From NCBI GenBank assembly GCA_900473185.1, contig UCKU01000035.1, positions 1 through 63,187 of the forward strand: 63,187 nt of DNA. The letters run 5' to 3'. Shown piece by piece: positions 1-9,381 of this stretch. Both the position numbers and the translations under genes were made by a program. The stretch comes from Hyphomicrobiales bacterium (lineage in GTDB: Bacteria; Pseudomonadota; Alphaproteobacteria; Rhizobiales; Rhizobiaceae). The notes under the pieces were generated by a model that saw nothing but the letters and a program-made list of their open reading frames with translations, made no database searches and had not been told where the DNA came from. Within the stretch, counting starts at the first letter, position 1; each line of letters starts with the position of its first letter.

Positions 1-3000
1 GTGTTGGTCGACTGGCGCAGAGCCTGGACGGCGGCATTGGTCTCGTTGACGGCATAGCTATAGACACCCGAGGCGTTGAGCACGAGACTGCCATAGGTGC
101 CGTTCAGTGCCGTGCCGAGCGTGCCGGTCGTTGAGCCGAAGACCACGGTCGTGACCGTCTTGGTGTCACCGGCATCCGGATCGGTGTCGTTGGTCAGCAC
201 ATTGCCGCTCGCAACCACACCACCCGAACCATTGGCAACACCACCCTTCTCGGTCGCGTCACCCGCATCGGCAACCGCCGTCGGTGTCGTATTCGACGTC
301 GGCGTGGTGAACATCACATCGACCCAATAGTTCGTCGACTCAAAGGTGCTCGTGGGATACAGGCTGGCGCTGCCATAGGTGTATACGCCGTTGCCGCTGG
401 CTGGCGCCGTCAGCGGGCCGCTCGTCACATTGGAGACGAAGTAGCTGGCGGTCGTCGAATAGTGGCCGGTATTCGTATGGTAGGACGCCGTGTAGGTCTG
501 TCCGGCCGTCAACGTCACCGGGCTGGTAAAATAGGCAGTCTGCCAGCCGCTGGCAGTCTCGTTCGTGAAGGTGAGGGTCGCAATCCGCGTACCCGTGCTC
601 GACCAGAGGGAGCCGGTATGCGTGCCGGTGTCCTGGCTGCCCTTGTAGAAACGAATACCGGTAACGGTCCCTGCCACGGAGGTCTGGAATTTGACCCCGA
701 GCTCGACAGCTGACGTATCGTCGGTGTTGACAACCGCCGGCGTCGCCGCGCCGAAGAGAGAATAAAAGCTCGCCCCGGTCACGGTGACCGTGCGTCCTGC
801 CGAAGGTGCTTCAAGGTTGATGCTGTCGTCGACGGCCCGCGACAGGATCGTGTAATTGCCCGCGATCTGCGGCGACCAAGTATATGTCCAGTTCTCATCA
901 CCAGTCGCCGGATGCCAGCTCGCCCCGTTGTCGGTCGAAACCTCGACGCCGGCGATGACCCCGCCGCCCGTGTCGGTGGCGGTACCTGTAATCGTGACTG
1001 TGGAGCCAACGGTCGTCGTTGATGGCACCGTGATGATGGAAGTCGGTGCGACATGATCCGTGGAGCCGGTCGTGGCGACGAGCCCGGATTGCAGCGTCCC
1101 AGGCTGGATGCCCATGTCGGCCAACAAATTGACCATCGCCTGCTGCACGCGAGGATCGGTCGGGGTCGCCTCATTATCGTGATTGTTGCTTAGGCCCCAT
1201 GTCCAGTAGACGGTACCGGCGCCGAATACCAGTGCGCCGCTCGGCGCACGATAAAGCGTCAGATTATGGGTCGCGGTCGCGTTGCCGGTCGTGTTTCCGT
1301 AGTCAAGCAAGTAGGTGCTGACCGGAAGCGTCGTCGACGACAGCTTGACGAGGCCCGCCGGATCGAAGCCGTTATCGGGCGCTTCGTCCCACTCGTAGCC
1401 AAGATAGTTCTTGGTCAGGGTTGCTGTCTGGCCGGGTTGAAGATTGGCAACGCTGGTATTGCGCCAGAAGCGCAGGTTGGCGTCATCATATCCGACGGTG
1501 ATCGCGCCGAGATTGCTGCCGACATCATCGACCTTGAACAACTGCCCGGTCAATGAGTTTTCCGGGTTTCCGCCGCCGATAGCAGGCGGGCTGAGCCGCG
1601 GATCGCGGAATGTGCCCGTCCATTCGTTGGAAGGGTCGATGCTGGCGCCGGGTGACCATGTCTCCTTGTAGGAGATGAGTGTGCGATAAGGCGTGCCGTC
1701 GGCACTATAGGCATTGCCCCAACGGGTGCGCCAATAGACCTCGTTACCGCTCCAGAACATAAGGTTGACGCCTGCATCACGTGCGGCTTCGACATTCGTC
1801 CTCTGCTGCCCAGACCAGTATTCGTCATGTCCGGCATCAACATAGGTCTTGTGGTTGAGCAGCAGGCTGCCATATCGGTCGACGTCGACACCCGACAGGT
1901 AAGAAACATCGTAGCCGTTCTGCTCCAGCCAGTAGATGCCTGCATATTCGGCGCCGAACAGATAGTCTTGCGGACCGGCATAAGTGCCAACCCCACCACG
2001 GGTCGCAATCGGCCTGTTGTAACTGACAGCATAGGCGCGACCAGCGCCCTGCCCCGTCGCCGGACCGTTGCCGCCGTAGAAGTTTGCGCCACCCCAGCCG
2101 TTGTAGGCTTGCCAGGTCTCGTCAGCGGTCTGGAAAACTATATCGCTGTGGCTGTCATCGTCACGCACGATGAACGGAATCTGATTTTCGCCGAAGGTGC
2201 CATCCTGCCGCACGAGCTTGGCGATATAAACGCCTGAGACAGCATCTTCAGGTACGGTCCACGAAGCCGAAACTGCCCAGTTGCCGGCATCCACAGTGCC
2301 TGTCGTGGCATTGCGCAACGGATTGGGCTGATTCTGCACACCGGTGTGCTGAATGGTCGTGACCTTGCGGGCGCCCATGCCGCCATAATAGCCGAGGCGG
2401 TAGATATCGATCCGGTAGTTGTTGGAATCCGTATCAATCTTGAAGCTGATCGTCTTGCCGTTGTCGACACTTATGTCGGTCGCGAATCCCTCGATATTGG
2501 AGCTACCGGCGCCATCGATGCCCCACTCGCTCTCCGGGTTGCCCGGCAGCAGATTTTCCGCCACGACCTTGTTGGCGGGCGTCACTGCCGCTGCGGCCGC
2601 CAGACTTTGCGTCGTTAACGACCGCTGCGTGATGGGCGGTGTGGTGACCGAGCCGGAAAGGACCCCTCGACCTTTGGTACCGGTTGAAGTTCCCATTTCT
2701 CCGCCGCCGGGCAAAGATCCGTTGAAGTTCGACAAATTCGTCGACGTAGCGGTCGCGCGCCAGTTCGAGAGCGGGGATAAGTTGCGATCGAGAAGCGGGT
2801 CGCTGACTGATGCGCCGATGGCTCGCTTGAGCGTGGCTACGTAATCCGGCCCTTCGGTCAGCCTGGTCCCCGGCAATTGACCATCCTGCTGAAGCATGGC
2901 GCCGCCGTGGGCCCAATCGAGAATCCTCGTGGGGGACGTATAATAGCCACATCCGCAGACACCAAAGGGCATGCCAAACGCCAGTGAATTCGATCCACCG

Positions 3001-3599
3001 TGGTGCGCAGCAGCCGCTGCTGACGGGCTCGATTCGAGAATGACCACCTTGCCGGAGTGAGAGCGCCCGCCCGCTGCAGTGGCGGAACCATGCCCTGACA
3101 CCGTCGGTGCGGAGCTCGGCGGCAGATACGGAGCCAGGGGATCCTCACCCATGGTGCCAATGCCAGCATAGCTGCGATAAGAGGGCAACGCAGCGCCGTT
3201 CGCGTTTCGCCCGAAAGATGCAAAAACCGGATTGTGGGCCGACAGCACAGACGCGGCAGCATCTCCACTTCGAACGCTGGTTTCGCGCGCGGCTGCGAAA
3301 GCGTCGGCCAAGGATGGAGACACGTGGTCGAGATCGTCGCGACCATCTGCGTCACCGACCGCGTCCACTCTCGGTTCGGTATCGTGTCCGCTGAGCGGAG
3401 CGTTGTCGTCGGGACTGCCGACAAGGGCACTGCCCGTGCTTCCGCCCACTGTCTGCGCGGATGTCGCAAGTTGAGCACTATCCTCGGGCCGATCGGCGTT
3501 CTTGCGCGGCCTTGCCTTCCCACCGACGGCCAGCCACCGGGGAACCCACGAATCCATCATAAGTGAGCGCGGAGCCCACCGGCGAGCGTTGCGATACAT
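1..3599 (-). CDS. Large secreted/surface protein, DMFase-beta-like + DUF4082 + VCBS-like repeat (3' end outside window)
   Basis: The reading frame is open for 1199 codons and runs off the left edge, so the C-terminus is missing. The first ~330 residues are low-complexity and Gly/Ala/Ser-rich, with no clear Sec signal. About 340-830 resembles the C-terminal domain of the N,N-dimethylformamidase beta subunit (motifs such as YRIDIYRLGYYGG, DAGHDEYWS, MFWSGNEVYWR). About 845-905 is Ig-like. About 940-1100 is DUF4082 (FYSLFG start, YTASYHTNTGHYS, NYWVDVMFTTP). The last visible part is a VCBS/cadherin-like repeat (VLTNDTDPDAGD, GVYSYAVN). I chose the ATG at 3599 because GAGAGG lies 7 nt upstream; ATGs at 3560 and 3557 have no good ribosome site. 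Proteins of this build are often exported by type I secretion through a C-terminal signal, which cannot be seen here. Substrate and function are unknown; a polysaccharide-related or adhesive role is inference. Confidence 0.85.
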   Translation of the reverse strand, partial: MYRNARRWAPRSLMMDSWVPRWLAVGGKARPRKNADRPEDSAQLATSAQTVGGSTGSALVGSPDDNAPLSGHDTEPRVDAVGDADGRDDLDHVSPSLADAFAAARETSVRSGDAAASVLSAHNPVFASFGRNANGAALPSYRSYAGIGTMGEDPLAPYLPPSSAPTVSGHGSATAAGGRSHSGKVVILESSPSAAAAAHHGGSNSLAFGMPFGVCGCGYYTSPTRILDWAHGGAMLQQDGQLPGTRLTEGPDYVATLKRAIGASVSDPLLDRNLSPLSNWRATATSTNLSNFNGSLPGGGEMGTSTGTKGRGVLSGSVTTPPITQRSLTTQSLAAAAAVTPANKVVAENLLPGNPESEWGIDGAGSSNIEGFATDISVDNGKTISFKIDTDSNNYRIDIYRLGYYGGMGARKVTTIQHTGVQNQPNPLRNATTGTVDAGNWAVSASWTVPEDAVSGVYIAKLVRQDGTFGENQIPFIVRDDDSHSDIVFQTADETWQAYNGWGGANFYGGNGPATGQGAGRAYAVSYNRPIATRGGVGTYAGPQDYLFGAEYAGIYWLEQNGYDVSYLSGVDVDRYGSLLLNHKTYVDAGHDEYWSGQQRTNVEAARDAGVNLMFWSGNEVYWRTRWGNAYSADGTPYRTLISYKETWSPGASIDPSNEWTGTFRDPRLSPPAIGGGNPENSLTGQLFKVDDVGSNLGAITVGYDDANLRFWRNTSVANLQPGQTATLTKNYLGYEWDEAPDNGFDPAGLVKLSSTTLPVSTYLLDYGNTTGNATATHNLTLYRAPSGALVFGAGTVYWTWGLSNNHDNEATPTDPRVQQAMVNLLADMGIQPGTLQSGLVATTGSTDHVAPTSIITVPSTTTVGSTVTITGTATDTGGGVIAGVEVSTDNGASWHPATGDENWTYTWSPQIAGNYTILSRAVDDSINLEAPSAGRTVTVTGASFYSLFGAATPAVVNTDDTSAVELGVKFQTSVAGTVTGIRFYKGSQDTGTHTGSLWSSTGTRIATLTFTNETASGWQTAYFTSPVTLTAGQTYTASYHTNTGHYSTTASYFVSNVTSGPLTAPASGNGVYTYGSASLYPTSTFESTNYWVDVMFTTPTSNTTPTAVADAGDATEKGGVANGSGGVVASGNVLTNDTDPDAGDTKTVTTVVFGSTTGTLGTALNGTYGSLVLNASGVYSYAVNETNAAVQALRQSTN

Positions 3600-3820
3600 G
3601 GCGTGCCCTCTCGCGAAATTGCCAGGATCAAATCTATGAGGATCGTTCGATACGCGGACCTCCGATTATAATCGAAAAGTGCACGAGTATATCCTACCCC
3701 TTTCGACCTACAGGCTGCATCCTTTAGGCAAACGGGCTTTTGCGTGGACGCGCGACTTGCCTTTCGAGAAGCAACGAGCGGCACGATCGTCGGATCTGCT
3801 TCGCATCAAGCACGGCTACT

Positions 3821-3946
3821 GGCACACCCGCCAAGCTCGGCGGCTTGCAGACGCAGCAACTGACAATCCAGTCGCTGTCGATTGCCAACTCCTCTTGGCA
3901 GAACATTCTGTCGCTCTTCAGTGGCCAATGGGATCGCGAAACATAA
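3821..3946 (+). pseudogene. Remnant of a flagellin C-terminus
   Basis: Translation on the plus strand gives AKLGGLQTQQ followed by LTIQSLSIANSSWQNILSLF. This closely follows the conserved C-terminal helix of rhizobial flagellins (pattern KLxALQTQQQLxIQxLSIANSxSQNILSLFR). One Gln of the QQQ run is missing, a Trp replaces the usual Ser, and the terminal FR-stop is replaced by a short readthrough ending at 3946. Nothing upstream resembles the rest of flagellin, so this is a broken leftover of about 40 codons and not a working gene. It suggests past loss or rearrangement of a flagellin copy next to the large surface-protein gene. Confidence 0.7.
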
Positions 3947-3982
3947 CCTGCCGGGTAACCGACGGCGCCTATGCAAATCGAA

Positions 3983-4003
3983 CCGCGCTTCGATGGAGCG
4001 CGG
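3983..4003 (+). terminator. Hairpin downstream of the flagellin remnant
   Basis: Perfect 7-bp arms CCGCGCT and AGCGCGG flank a 7-nt loop, and CCTTT follows. Its place about 40 nt after the remnant suggests it could be the old flagellin terminator. The T-tract is weak. Confidence 0.35.
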
Positions 4004-4363
4004 CCTTTGATGACGGCGACCTCGCGAGCTCTCAGAGGTGAGGAACGGGCACGAGACGATGTCCCCGGGCCTGTTCGAGCGCTCTGCTCCCGGCCCTTCC
4101 TCCGAGACGCAGTCCAAAATCGATGCACGGCCTCAAAATTGAGCACCTCAGCACATCAGGGGTTTTTCCAATCCGAAATAGCTAGCTTTTGCCGCAATCT
4201 TCGCCCGTTCGGAGTATTGATGCTGCGCCGTAACGATATAGGCTCTGCGCCGCCGTGACAGCACGTCGAATCGAAAGATATCGGCTGCATGGGAGGGAGC
4301 CCTGGCGCGGTCAAAATCTGGAAAAAGCGAGACACTGACATGAGACAATCCATGGAGAGGATC

Positions 4364-6223
4364 ATGGAGCGGCGATTGAGTGCCATCCTCGCTGCCGATG
4401 TGGTCGGTTACAGCCGGCTCATGGGCGTCGACGAGACGGGCACACTGCAGGCTTTGAACCGCCATCGCTGCGAACTGGTCGACATCCGCATATCCGATTA
4501 CAAGGGCCGTATCGTCAAACTGACCGGCGACGGCATCCTGGCCGAGTTTCAGAGCGTCGTGAACGCCGTGGGCTGCGCCGCAGAAATCCAGCGCACCATG
4601 GCCGTGCGCAACGAAAACGTGGCGAAGGAAGAGCGCGTCGAATTCCGCATCGGCATCAATCTCGGCGATGTCGTCGTCGAAAATGACGATATTTTCGGCG
4701 ACGGCGTCAACCTTGCCGCGCGTTTGGAAGGCATTGCTCCGGCCGGCGGCATTGCCGTGTCTGCAATCGTTCGGGATCAAGTCGGCTCACGCCTCAATCT
4801 CGGCTTCGATTTTTTAGGTGAACACGTGTTCAAAAACATCCGGCAACCGGTGCAGGTTTATACGGTTTCCTTCGAGAAGCCGAGTTCTGCCCGCTTCGTC
4901 GCGCAGAACCGCAACACCTGCTTCATCGCCGTCCTGCCCTTCACCAACATGAGCGGCGACGCCGATCAGGATTACTTCTCCGACGGCATCACCGAGGATA
5001 TCATCACCGATCTTTCCAAGGTGTCCAGCTTGCATGTAGTGCCGCGCAACACCGTCTTCACCTATAAGGGCGCATCGGTGAAGGTGAAGCAGGTCGCTCA
5101 GGAACTCGGCGTGCGTTACATGCTGGAAGGCAGTGTGCGCATCATCGGTACGCGGGTACGCATCTCCGGCCAGTTGATCGATACGACGAACGGCGACCAT
5201 CTCTGGGCCGAACGCTATGACCGCGACCTCACCGATATCTTCGCCATCCAGGACGAGATCACCAACGCGATCGTCGGCCAGCTGAAGGTGCGGCTGCTGC
5301 CGGAGGAACGCAAGGCGATCGCCGCCGAGCCGACGGCCAATGTCGAAGCCTATACCTATTACCTGAGAGGAAGGCAGCTCTCCCATACCTGGACCAAATC
5401 CTATCTGCAGCTTGCCCGGCGCATGTTCTACAAGGCCGTCGAGCTCGATCCTGACTATGGCCGCGCCTATGCCGGCATCGCCGATTGCGATGCCGCGATC
5501 CGCGACTGGGCTCCCGACGATGTGCCCCTGGAGCGCATCCTCGCCATGAGCGCCAAAGCCCTGGAACTCGATCCCGACCTCGCCGAGGCCCATGCCTCCC
5601 GCGGCCTGGCGTTGCATCAGAACGGCGAAGACGACGAGGCCACGGCATCCTTCGAACGCGCGCTGGCGCTCGATCCCAACCTCTATGAAGCCAATTTCCA
5701 CTATGCCCGCATCTTCTTCATGCGCGGGAATTTCGCCGAAGCGGTGCATTACTTTAGCCGTGCCGCCGAAATCCGCCCCGACGACTATGTTTCGCCGATC
5801 CATCTGATGTCCTCGTACCATTCTCTCGGACGGACGGTGGACAAGGAAAGCTGGGCGCGCATAGGCATTGAAAGAGCCGAGCGGGCGCTCAATCAGAACC
5901 CGGAAAATTCCGGCCCCGCCCATCGCGGCGCGCTTGCTCTTGCCCATCTCGGTGATGCGGCGCGGGCCTGCGACTGGGCCGCACGGGCAAGCGCCATCGA
6001 TCCCGATGATATCGTCGCCCAATATAATCTCGCCTGCGTCCACTCCGTGCTCGGCCATGTGGAACATGCGATCGATATCCTGGAGGGTTTGCTGCCCCGC
6101 AGCTCGGTCTACCACATCAAATGGTTCACCCATGATTCAGACCTGGACAACCTGCGCAAGGATCCGCGCTTCATGAAACTTGTCGCGGAAGCGATGAAGG
6201 GGCGGGAACGGATCGAGGCATAG
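4364..6223 (+). CDS. Class III adenylate/guanylate cyclase with TolB-like and TPR regions
   Basis: The 619-residue protein starts with a class III cyclase homology domain (about 1-165). The two metal-binding aspartates are visible: Asp12 in ADVVGYS and Asp56 in TGDG. The FGDGVNLAARLE motif lies near 111-122. A TolB-N-like region follows (about 186-330, starting IAVLPFTNMSGD), then several TPR units to the end (for example AHASRGLALHQNGEDDEA). It is predicted to make cAMP or cGMP in the cytoplasm under control of the C-terminal protein-interaction region. I chose the ATG at 4364 because GGAG lies 6 nt upstream and relatives begin MERRL; in-frame ATGs at 4340, 4352 and 4289 are possible. The gene stands alone. 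The family is common in rhizobia, usually in many paralogues with unknown inputs. Confidence 0.92.
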   Translation: MERRLSAILAADVVGYSRLMGVDETGTLQALNRHRCELVDIRISDYKGRIVKLTGDGILAEFQSVVNAVGCAAEIQRTMAVRNENVAKEERVEFRIGINLGDVVVENDDIFGDGVNLAARLEGIAPAGGIAVSAIVRDQVGSRLNLGFDFLGEHVFKNIRQPVQVYTVSFEKPSSARFVAQNRNTCFIAVLPFTNMSGDADQDYFSDGITEDIITDLSKVSSLHVVPRNTVFTYKGASVKVKQVAQELGVRYMLEGSVRIIGTRVRISGQLIDTTNGDHLWAERYDRDLTDIFAIQDEITNAIVGQLKVRLLPEERKAIAAEPTANVEAYTYYLRGRQLSHTWTKSYLQLARRMFYKAVELDPDYGRAYAGIADCDAAIRDWAPDDVPLERILAMSAKALELDPDLAEAHASRGLALHQNGEDDEATASFERALALDPNLYEANFHYARIFFMRGNFAEAVHYFSRAAEIRPDDYVSPIHLMSSYHSLGRTVDKESWARIGIERAERALNQNPENSGPAHRGALALAHLGDAARACDWAARASAIDPDDIVAQYNLACVHSVLGHVEHAIDILEGLLPRSSVYHIKWFTHDSDLDNLRKDPRFMKLVAEAMKGRERIEA

Positions 6224-6250
6224 GTCGCGGTAAAAGGACGCCAAGGGGAG

Positions 6251-6276
6251 AGCCGAGCGCGCCTGTGCGCTTGGCT
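6251..6276 (+). terminator. Hairpin after the cyclase gene
   Basis: A 10-bp stem (AGCCGAGCGC with GCGCTTGGCT, one G-T pair) encloses a 6-nt loop, 28 nt after the cyclase stop. There is no T-tract, so termination by this hairpin is uncertain. Confidence 0.35.
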
Positions 6277-6448
6277 GGCAGGCCATTCCACGGGATATCA
6301 GGCAAGCGGGCTTTTAAAGGCGAGCGCCTATACCAAGGTCCAGTTGGGTGTCTCCGCCACTCTGATATTTCTCCGGGTTGAGAAGCTCAGAGCGAGACCT
6401 AGCTTCCTTTTACCATTCACCTGAAACCCAGAGCCCGGGAGCCTTTCG

Positions 6449-8176
6449 ATGAAATCCAAAGTAGCTGATGTCCTGACAGAGGTGCTGCATTCGGCCGGCG
6501 TCAAGCGGATGTATGGGGTGGTCGGCGACAGCTTGAACGGGCTCACGGAAGCGCTGCGAAAGAGAGGCGACATCGAGTGGGTTCATACCCGCCATGAAGA
6601 GACAGCCGCTTTCGCGGCCGGGGCCGAAGCCCATCTCAGCGGCGAACTGGCCGTGTGCGCCGGAAGCTGCGGCCCGGGCAACCTCCACCTCATCAACGGC
6701 CTGTTCGATTGCCATCGCTCACGCGTCCCGGTCCTCGCCATTGCCGCCCAGATACCGTCGGCCGAAATCGGCAGGGGCTATTTCCAGGAAACGCATCCGG
6801 ACCAGCTTTTCCGGGAATGCAGCCACTATTGCGAGCTTGTCAGCCATCCCGAGCAATTGCCCGCGGTCATCGAAACGGCCATTCGCACCGCCATCGGAAA
6901 GCGAGGCGTTGCCGTCGTGGTCATTTCGGGCGACGTGGCATTGACCGATTTCACGGCGAAGATTTCGACACCAGCCGCACTCACGCTGGCCCAACCCAAC
7001 GTCGTGCCGGCGAACGATCAGATCGATCGACTGTCGGAACTACTCAATAACAGCTCGAAGGTTACCCTTCTGTGCGGACGCGGCTGCGAAGGAGCGCATG
7101 ACGAGTTGATCGCCTTTGCGGACCGGCTGAAGGCGCCTGTTGTCCACGCGCTCGGCGGCAAGGAACATGTCGAGTGGGACAATCCCTTCGATGTCGGCAT
7201 GACCGGTCTGATCGGTTTCTCTTCCGGTTACAAGGCCATGCTGGAGTGTGACACGCTTCTCATGCTCGGCACCGATTTCCCATATCGGCAGTTCTACCCA
7301 ACCGACGCCAAGATCGTGCAGGTGGACATTCGACCGGAGAATCTTGGCCGCCGAGCCTCGCTCGATCTCGCAATCGTTGGCGACGTCAAATCGACACTGG
7401 CAGCAACGCTGCCGAAGCTGACGGAGCGAACCGACAGGGATCACCTGGATGCTTGCCTTGCCGCCTACAAGAAGGCGCGTGAAGGCCTCGACGACCTCGC
7501 TACAGGCAGAGAAGGCGGCAAGATTCATCCGCAATATGTGGCACGCCTTCTGAGCGAGCATGCGTCGGACGATGCGGTTTTCACCTTCGATGTCGGAACC
7601 CCCACGATCTGGGCTGCGCGCTACCTGAAAATGAACGGAAAGCGTCGCCTCATCGGATCGCTGGTTCACGGGTCGATGGCCAACGCCCTTCCTCAGGCAA
7701 TAGGGGCACAGGCAACATACAAGGGACGCCAGATCATCAGCATGTCCGGCGATGGCGGCTTTGCGATGCTGATGGGCGACTTCCTGACGCTCGTTCAGCA
7801 GAATCTGCCGGTGAAGGTCGTTGTCTTCAACAATTCTGTTCTCGGATTCGTAGCTATGGAAATGAAGGCTTCGGGCTTCCTTGAGACCGGCACCGAACTC
7901 AAGAATCCGGATTTTGCAGCAGTTGCCCGCGCAGCCGGAGTCCATGGCCTGCGCGTGGAGGATCCCGCCGAACTCGACGGTGCCATCAAGGAAATCCTGG
8001 CGCATCCCGGTCCGGCACTACTCGACGTCGTCACGAATACGCAGGAACTGTCGATGCCGCCCAGGATCGAAGCGGCGCAGGTGAAGGGTTTCGGTCTCTG
8101 GGCCATTCGCGCGGTGATGAACGGCCGTGGAGACGAACTCGTCGACCTGACGGTCTCGAATTTCCTGTCTCGCTGA
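6449..8176 (+). CDS. poxB: Pyruvate dehydrogenase (quinone) / pyruvate oxidase
   Basis: This 575-residue ThDP- and FAD-dependent enzyme matches PoxB in length (about 572) and in motif order. The N-terminal pyrimidine-binding domain carries the catalytic Glu50 in RHEETAAFAAG. A central FAD-binding domain follows. The C-terminal pyrophosphate domain has GDGG (Asp435) followed by the asparagine pair in VVFNNS. In the family, pyruvate is oxidatively decarboxylated to acetate and CO2 with electrons passed to ubiquinone at the membrane. A ribosome site GGGAG lies 7 nt before the ATG. The gene is monocistronic and convergent with the GH116 operon. Other ThDP enzymes (acetolactate synthase, sulfoacetaldehyde acetyltransferase) share the fold, but the N-terminal block fits PoxB best. 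Confidence 0.9.
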   Translation: MKSKVADVLTEVLHSAGVKRMYGVVGDSLNGLTEALRKRGDIEWVHTRHEETAAFAAGAEAHLSGELAVCAGSCGPGNLHLINGLFDCHRSRVPVLAIAAQIPSAEIGRGYFQETHPDQLFRECSHYCELVSHPEQLPAVIETAIRTAIGKRGVAVVVISGDVALTDFTAKISTPAALTLAQPNVVPANDQIDRLSELLNNSSKVTLLCGRGCEGAHDELIAFADRLKAPVVHALGGKEHVEWDNPFDVGMTGLIGFSSGYKAMLECDTLLMLGTDFPYRQFYPTDAKIVQVDIRPENLGRRASLDLAIVGDVKSTLAATLPKLTERTDRDHLDACLAAYKKAREGLDDLATGREGGKIHPQYVARLLSEHASDDAVFTFDVGTPTIWAARYLKMNGKRRLIGSLVHGSMANALPQAIGAQATYKGRQIISMSGDGGFAMLMGDFLTLVQQNLPVKVVVFNNSVLGFVAMEMKASGFLETGTELKNPDFAAVARAAGVHGLRVEDPAELDGAIKEILAHPGPALLDVVTNTQELSMPPRIEAAQVKGFGLWAIRAVMNGRGDELVDLTVSNFLSR

Positions 8177-8277
8177 CGTCGAATGCTGCCGTCGGTCGGC
8201 GCCGGAATAGCCAGCGGGAAAGAGCCCATCGATGGCTCGGCACCGATCGATATTGCAGTAGCTGCTTGAAGCTTGGT

Positions 8278-9381
8278 TCAGTTCAGATAGGCATCGCGCC
8301 AATCACCGTCGGAACCGATCGTCACACCGACCTCGTTGAACAAATGAACGAAAGGCTCACGGATGACGATCGGTATTCGCGAGCCGGAAGTTGCCCGGCT
8401 GATGCCGCGCAGTGCAACGGTAAAGCTATTTCCGGTCGCAGTCTCGGCGTGGATGATCGTTTCCGATCCGAGGATTTCGGTGTCGCCGACGGTGATCTGA
8501 AGGCTGCCCTCCCCGATCTCGCAATGTTCGGGCCTTACGCCGAACGTGACCGGAGCGCCGTCAGGCAGATCGACCTGGCGACCGGGCAAGGGAATATGGG
8601 TGCCGTCCTCCAGCGTGATCCCCATCAGGCCACCAATACGCGCGATCCGACCCGTGAGAAGGTTCATGGGCGGCGCGCCAAGAAAGCGGGCGACGAAGAG
8701 GTTGGCCGGGCGCGCGTATAGCTCGACCGGCGGGCCGACCTGTTCGATGCGGCCTTCGTTGAGCACGACGATCTGGTCGGCCATGGTCATTGCCTCGACC
8801 TGATCATGCGTGACGTAGACCATTGTCGACTTCAGCCGCCGATGCAGGCTGATCAGCTCGCCGCGCATCTTCACACGCAGTTCGGCATCGAGATTGGAGA
8901 GCGGCTCGTCGAAGAGAAAGGCCTTCGGTTCCTTGACGATGGCGCGCCCGATCGCGACGCGCTGGCTCTGGCCGCCGGAAAGCTGGCTCGGACGACGGGT
9001 CATAAGGTGCTCGATCTGCAGAATATTGGCCGCCTTGGCGACGCGGGCGGAAATTTCCGGCCTGGCAAGCTTCTGGTTCTCCAGGCCGAATTTGAGGTTC
9101 TGCTCGACGCTCATATGCGGATAAAGTGCATAGGACTGGAAGACCATCGCCATGCCGCGCGCGGATGGCAGAAGATGGTCGCAGCGCATGCCATCGATGC
9201 GGATTTCCCCCGATGTGACTTCCTCCAGCCCTGCCATCATGCGCAGCAAGGTCGACTTGCCGCAGCCCGAAGGGCCGACAAAGACGGTGAACGAACCGTC
9301 GGCGATAGTCAGGTCGATGCCGTGTATGACTTCGAGACTTTGAAAGGCCTTGCGGACTGCCCTGAGTTCAATACCGGCCAT
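8278..9381 (-). CDS. MalK/UgpC-type sugar ABC transporter ATPase
   Basis: The 367-residue protein has Walker A GPSGCGKST near residue 37, signature LSGGQSQRVAIGRA, Walker B FLFDEPLSNLD and a C-terminal TOBE/MalK regulatory domain (GVRPEHCEI). It energises import by the two permeases of the same operon. The signature has Ser where Arg or Gln is usual in LSGGQ-x-QR. Its start codon overlaps the stop of the GH116 gene by one base (TAATG), which indicates translational coupling. It is the last gene of the operon that starts with the binding protein at 15154. Confidence 0.93.
   Translation of the reverse strand: MAGIELRAVRKAFQSLEVIHGIDLTIADGSFTVFVGPSGCGKSTLLRMMAGLEEVTSGEIRIDGMRCDHLLPSARGMAMVFQSYALYPHMSVEQNLKFGLENQKLARPEISARVAKAANILQIEHLMTRRPSQLSGGQSQRVAIGRAIVKEPKAFLFDEPLSNLDAELRVKMRGELISLHRRLKSTMVYVTHDQVEAMTMADQIVVLNEGRIEQVGPPVELYARPANLFVARFLGAPPMNLLTGRIARIGGLMGITLEDGTHIPLPGRQVDLPDGAPVTFGVRPEHCEIGEGSLQITVGDTEILGSETIIHAETATGNSFTVALRGISRATSGSRIPIVIREPFVHLFNEVGVTIGSDGDWRDAYLN

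Larger units (their letters stand above)
3600..4363. other. Intergenic/decayed stretch, no intact gene
   Basis: This 760-bp gap separates the large minus-strand gene from the cyclase. Short open frames exist on both strands, but none has a ribosome site, a recognisable domain or convincing composition. The only recognisable content is the flagellin-tail remnant at 3821-3946 and a hairpin at 3983-4003. The divergent promoters of the flanking genes must also lie here, but I cannot place them. Confidence 0.55.

Noticed and set aside
3724..4146. 140-codon minus-strand frame over the flagellin remnant
   Set aside because: There is no ribosome site or domain, and the opposite strand shows recognisable flagellin sequence in the same place.
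8222..8238. Short repeat GAGCC/GGCTC after poxB as a terminator
   Set aside because: The stem is only 5 bp with a bulge and no T-tract follows.
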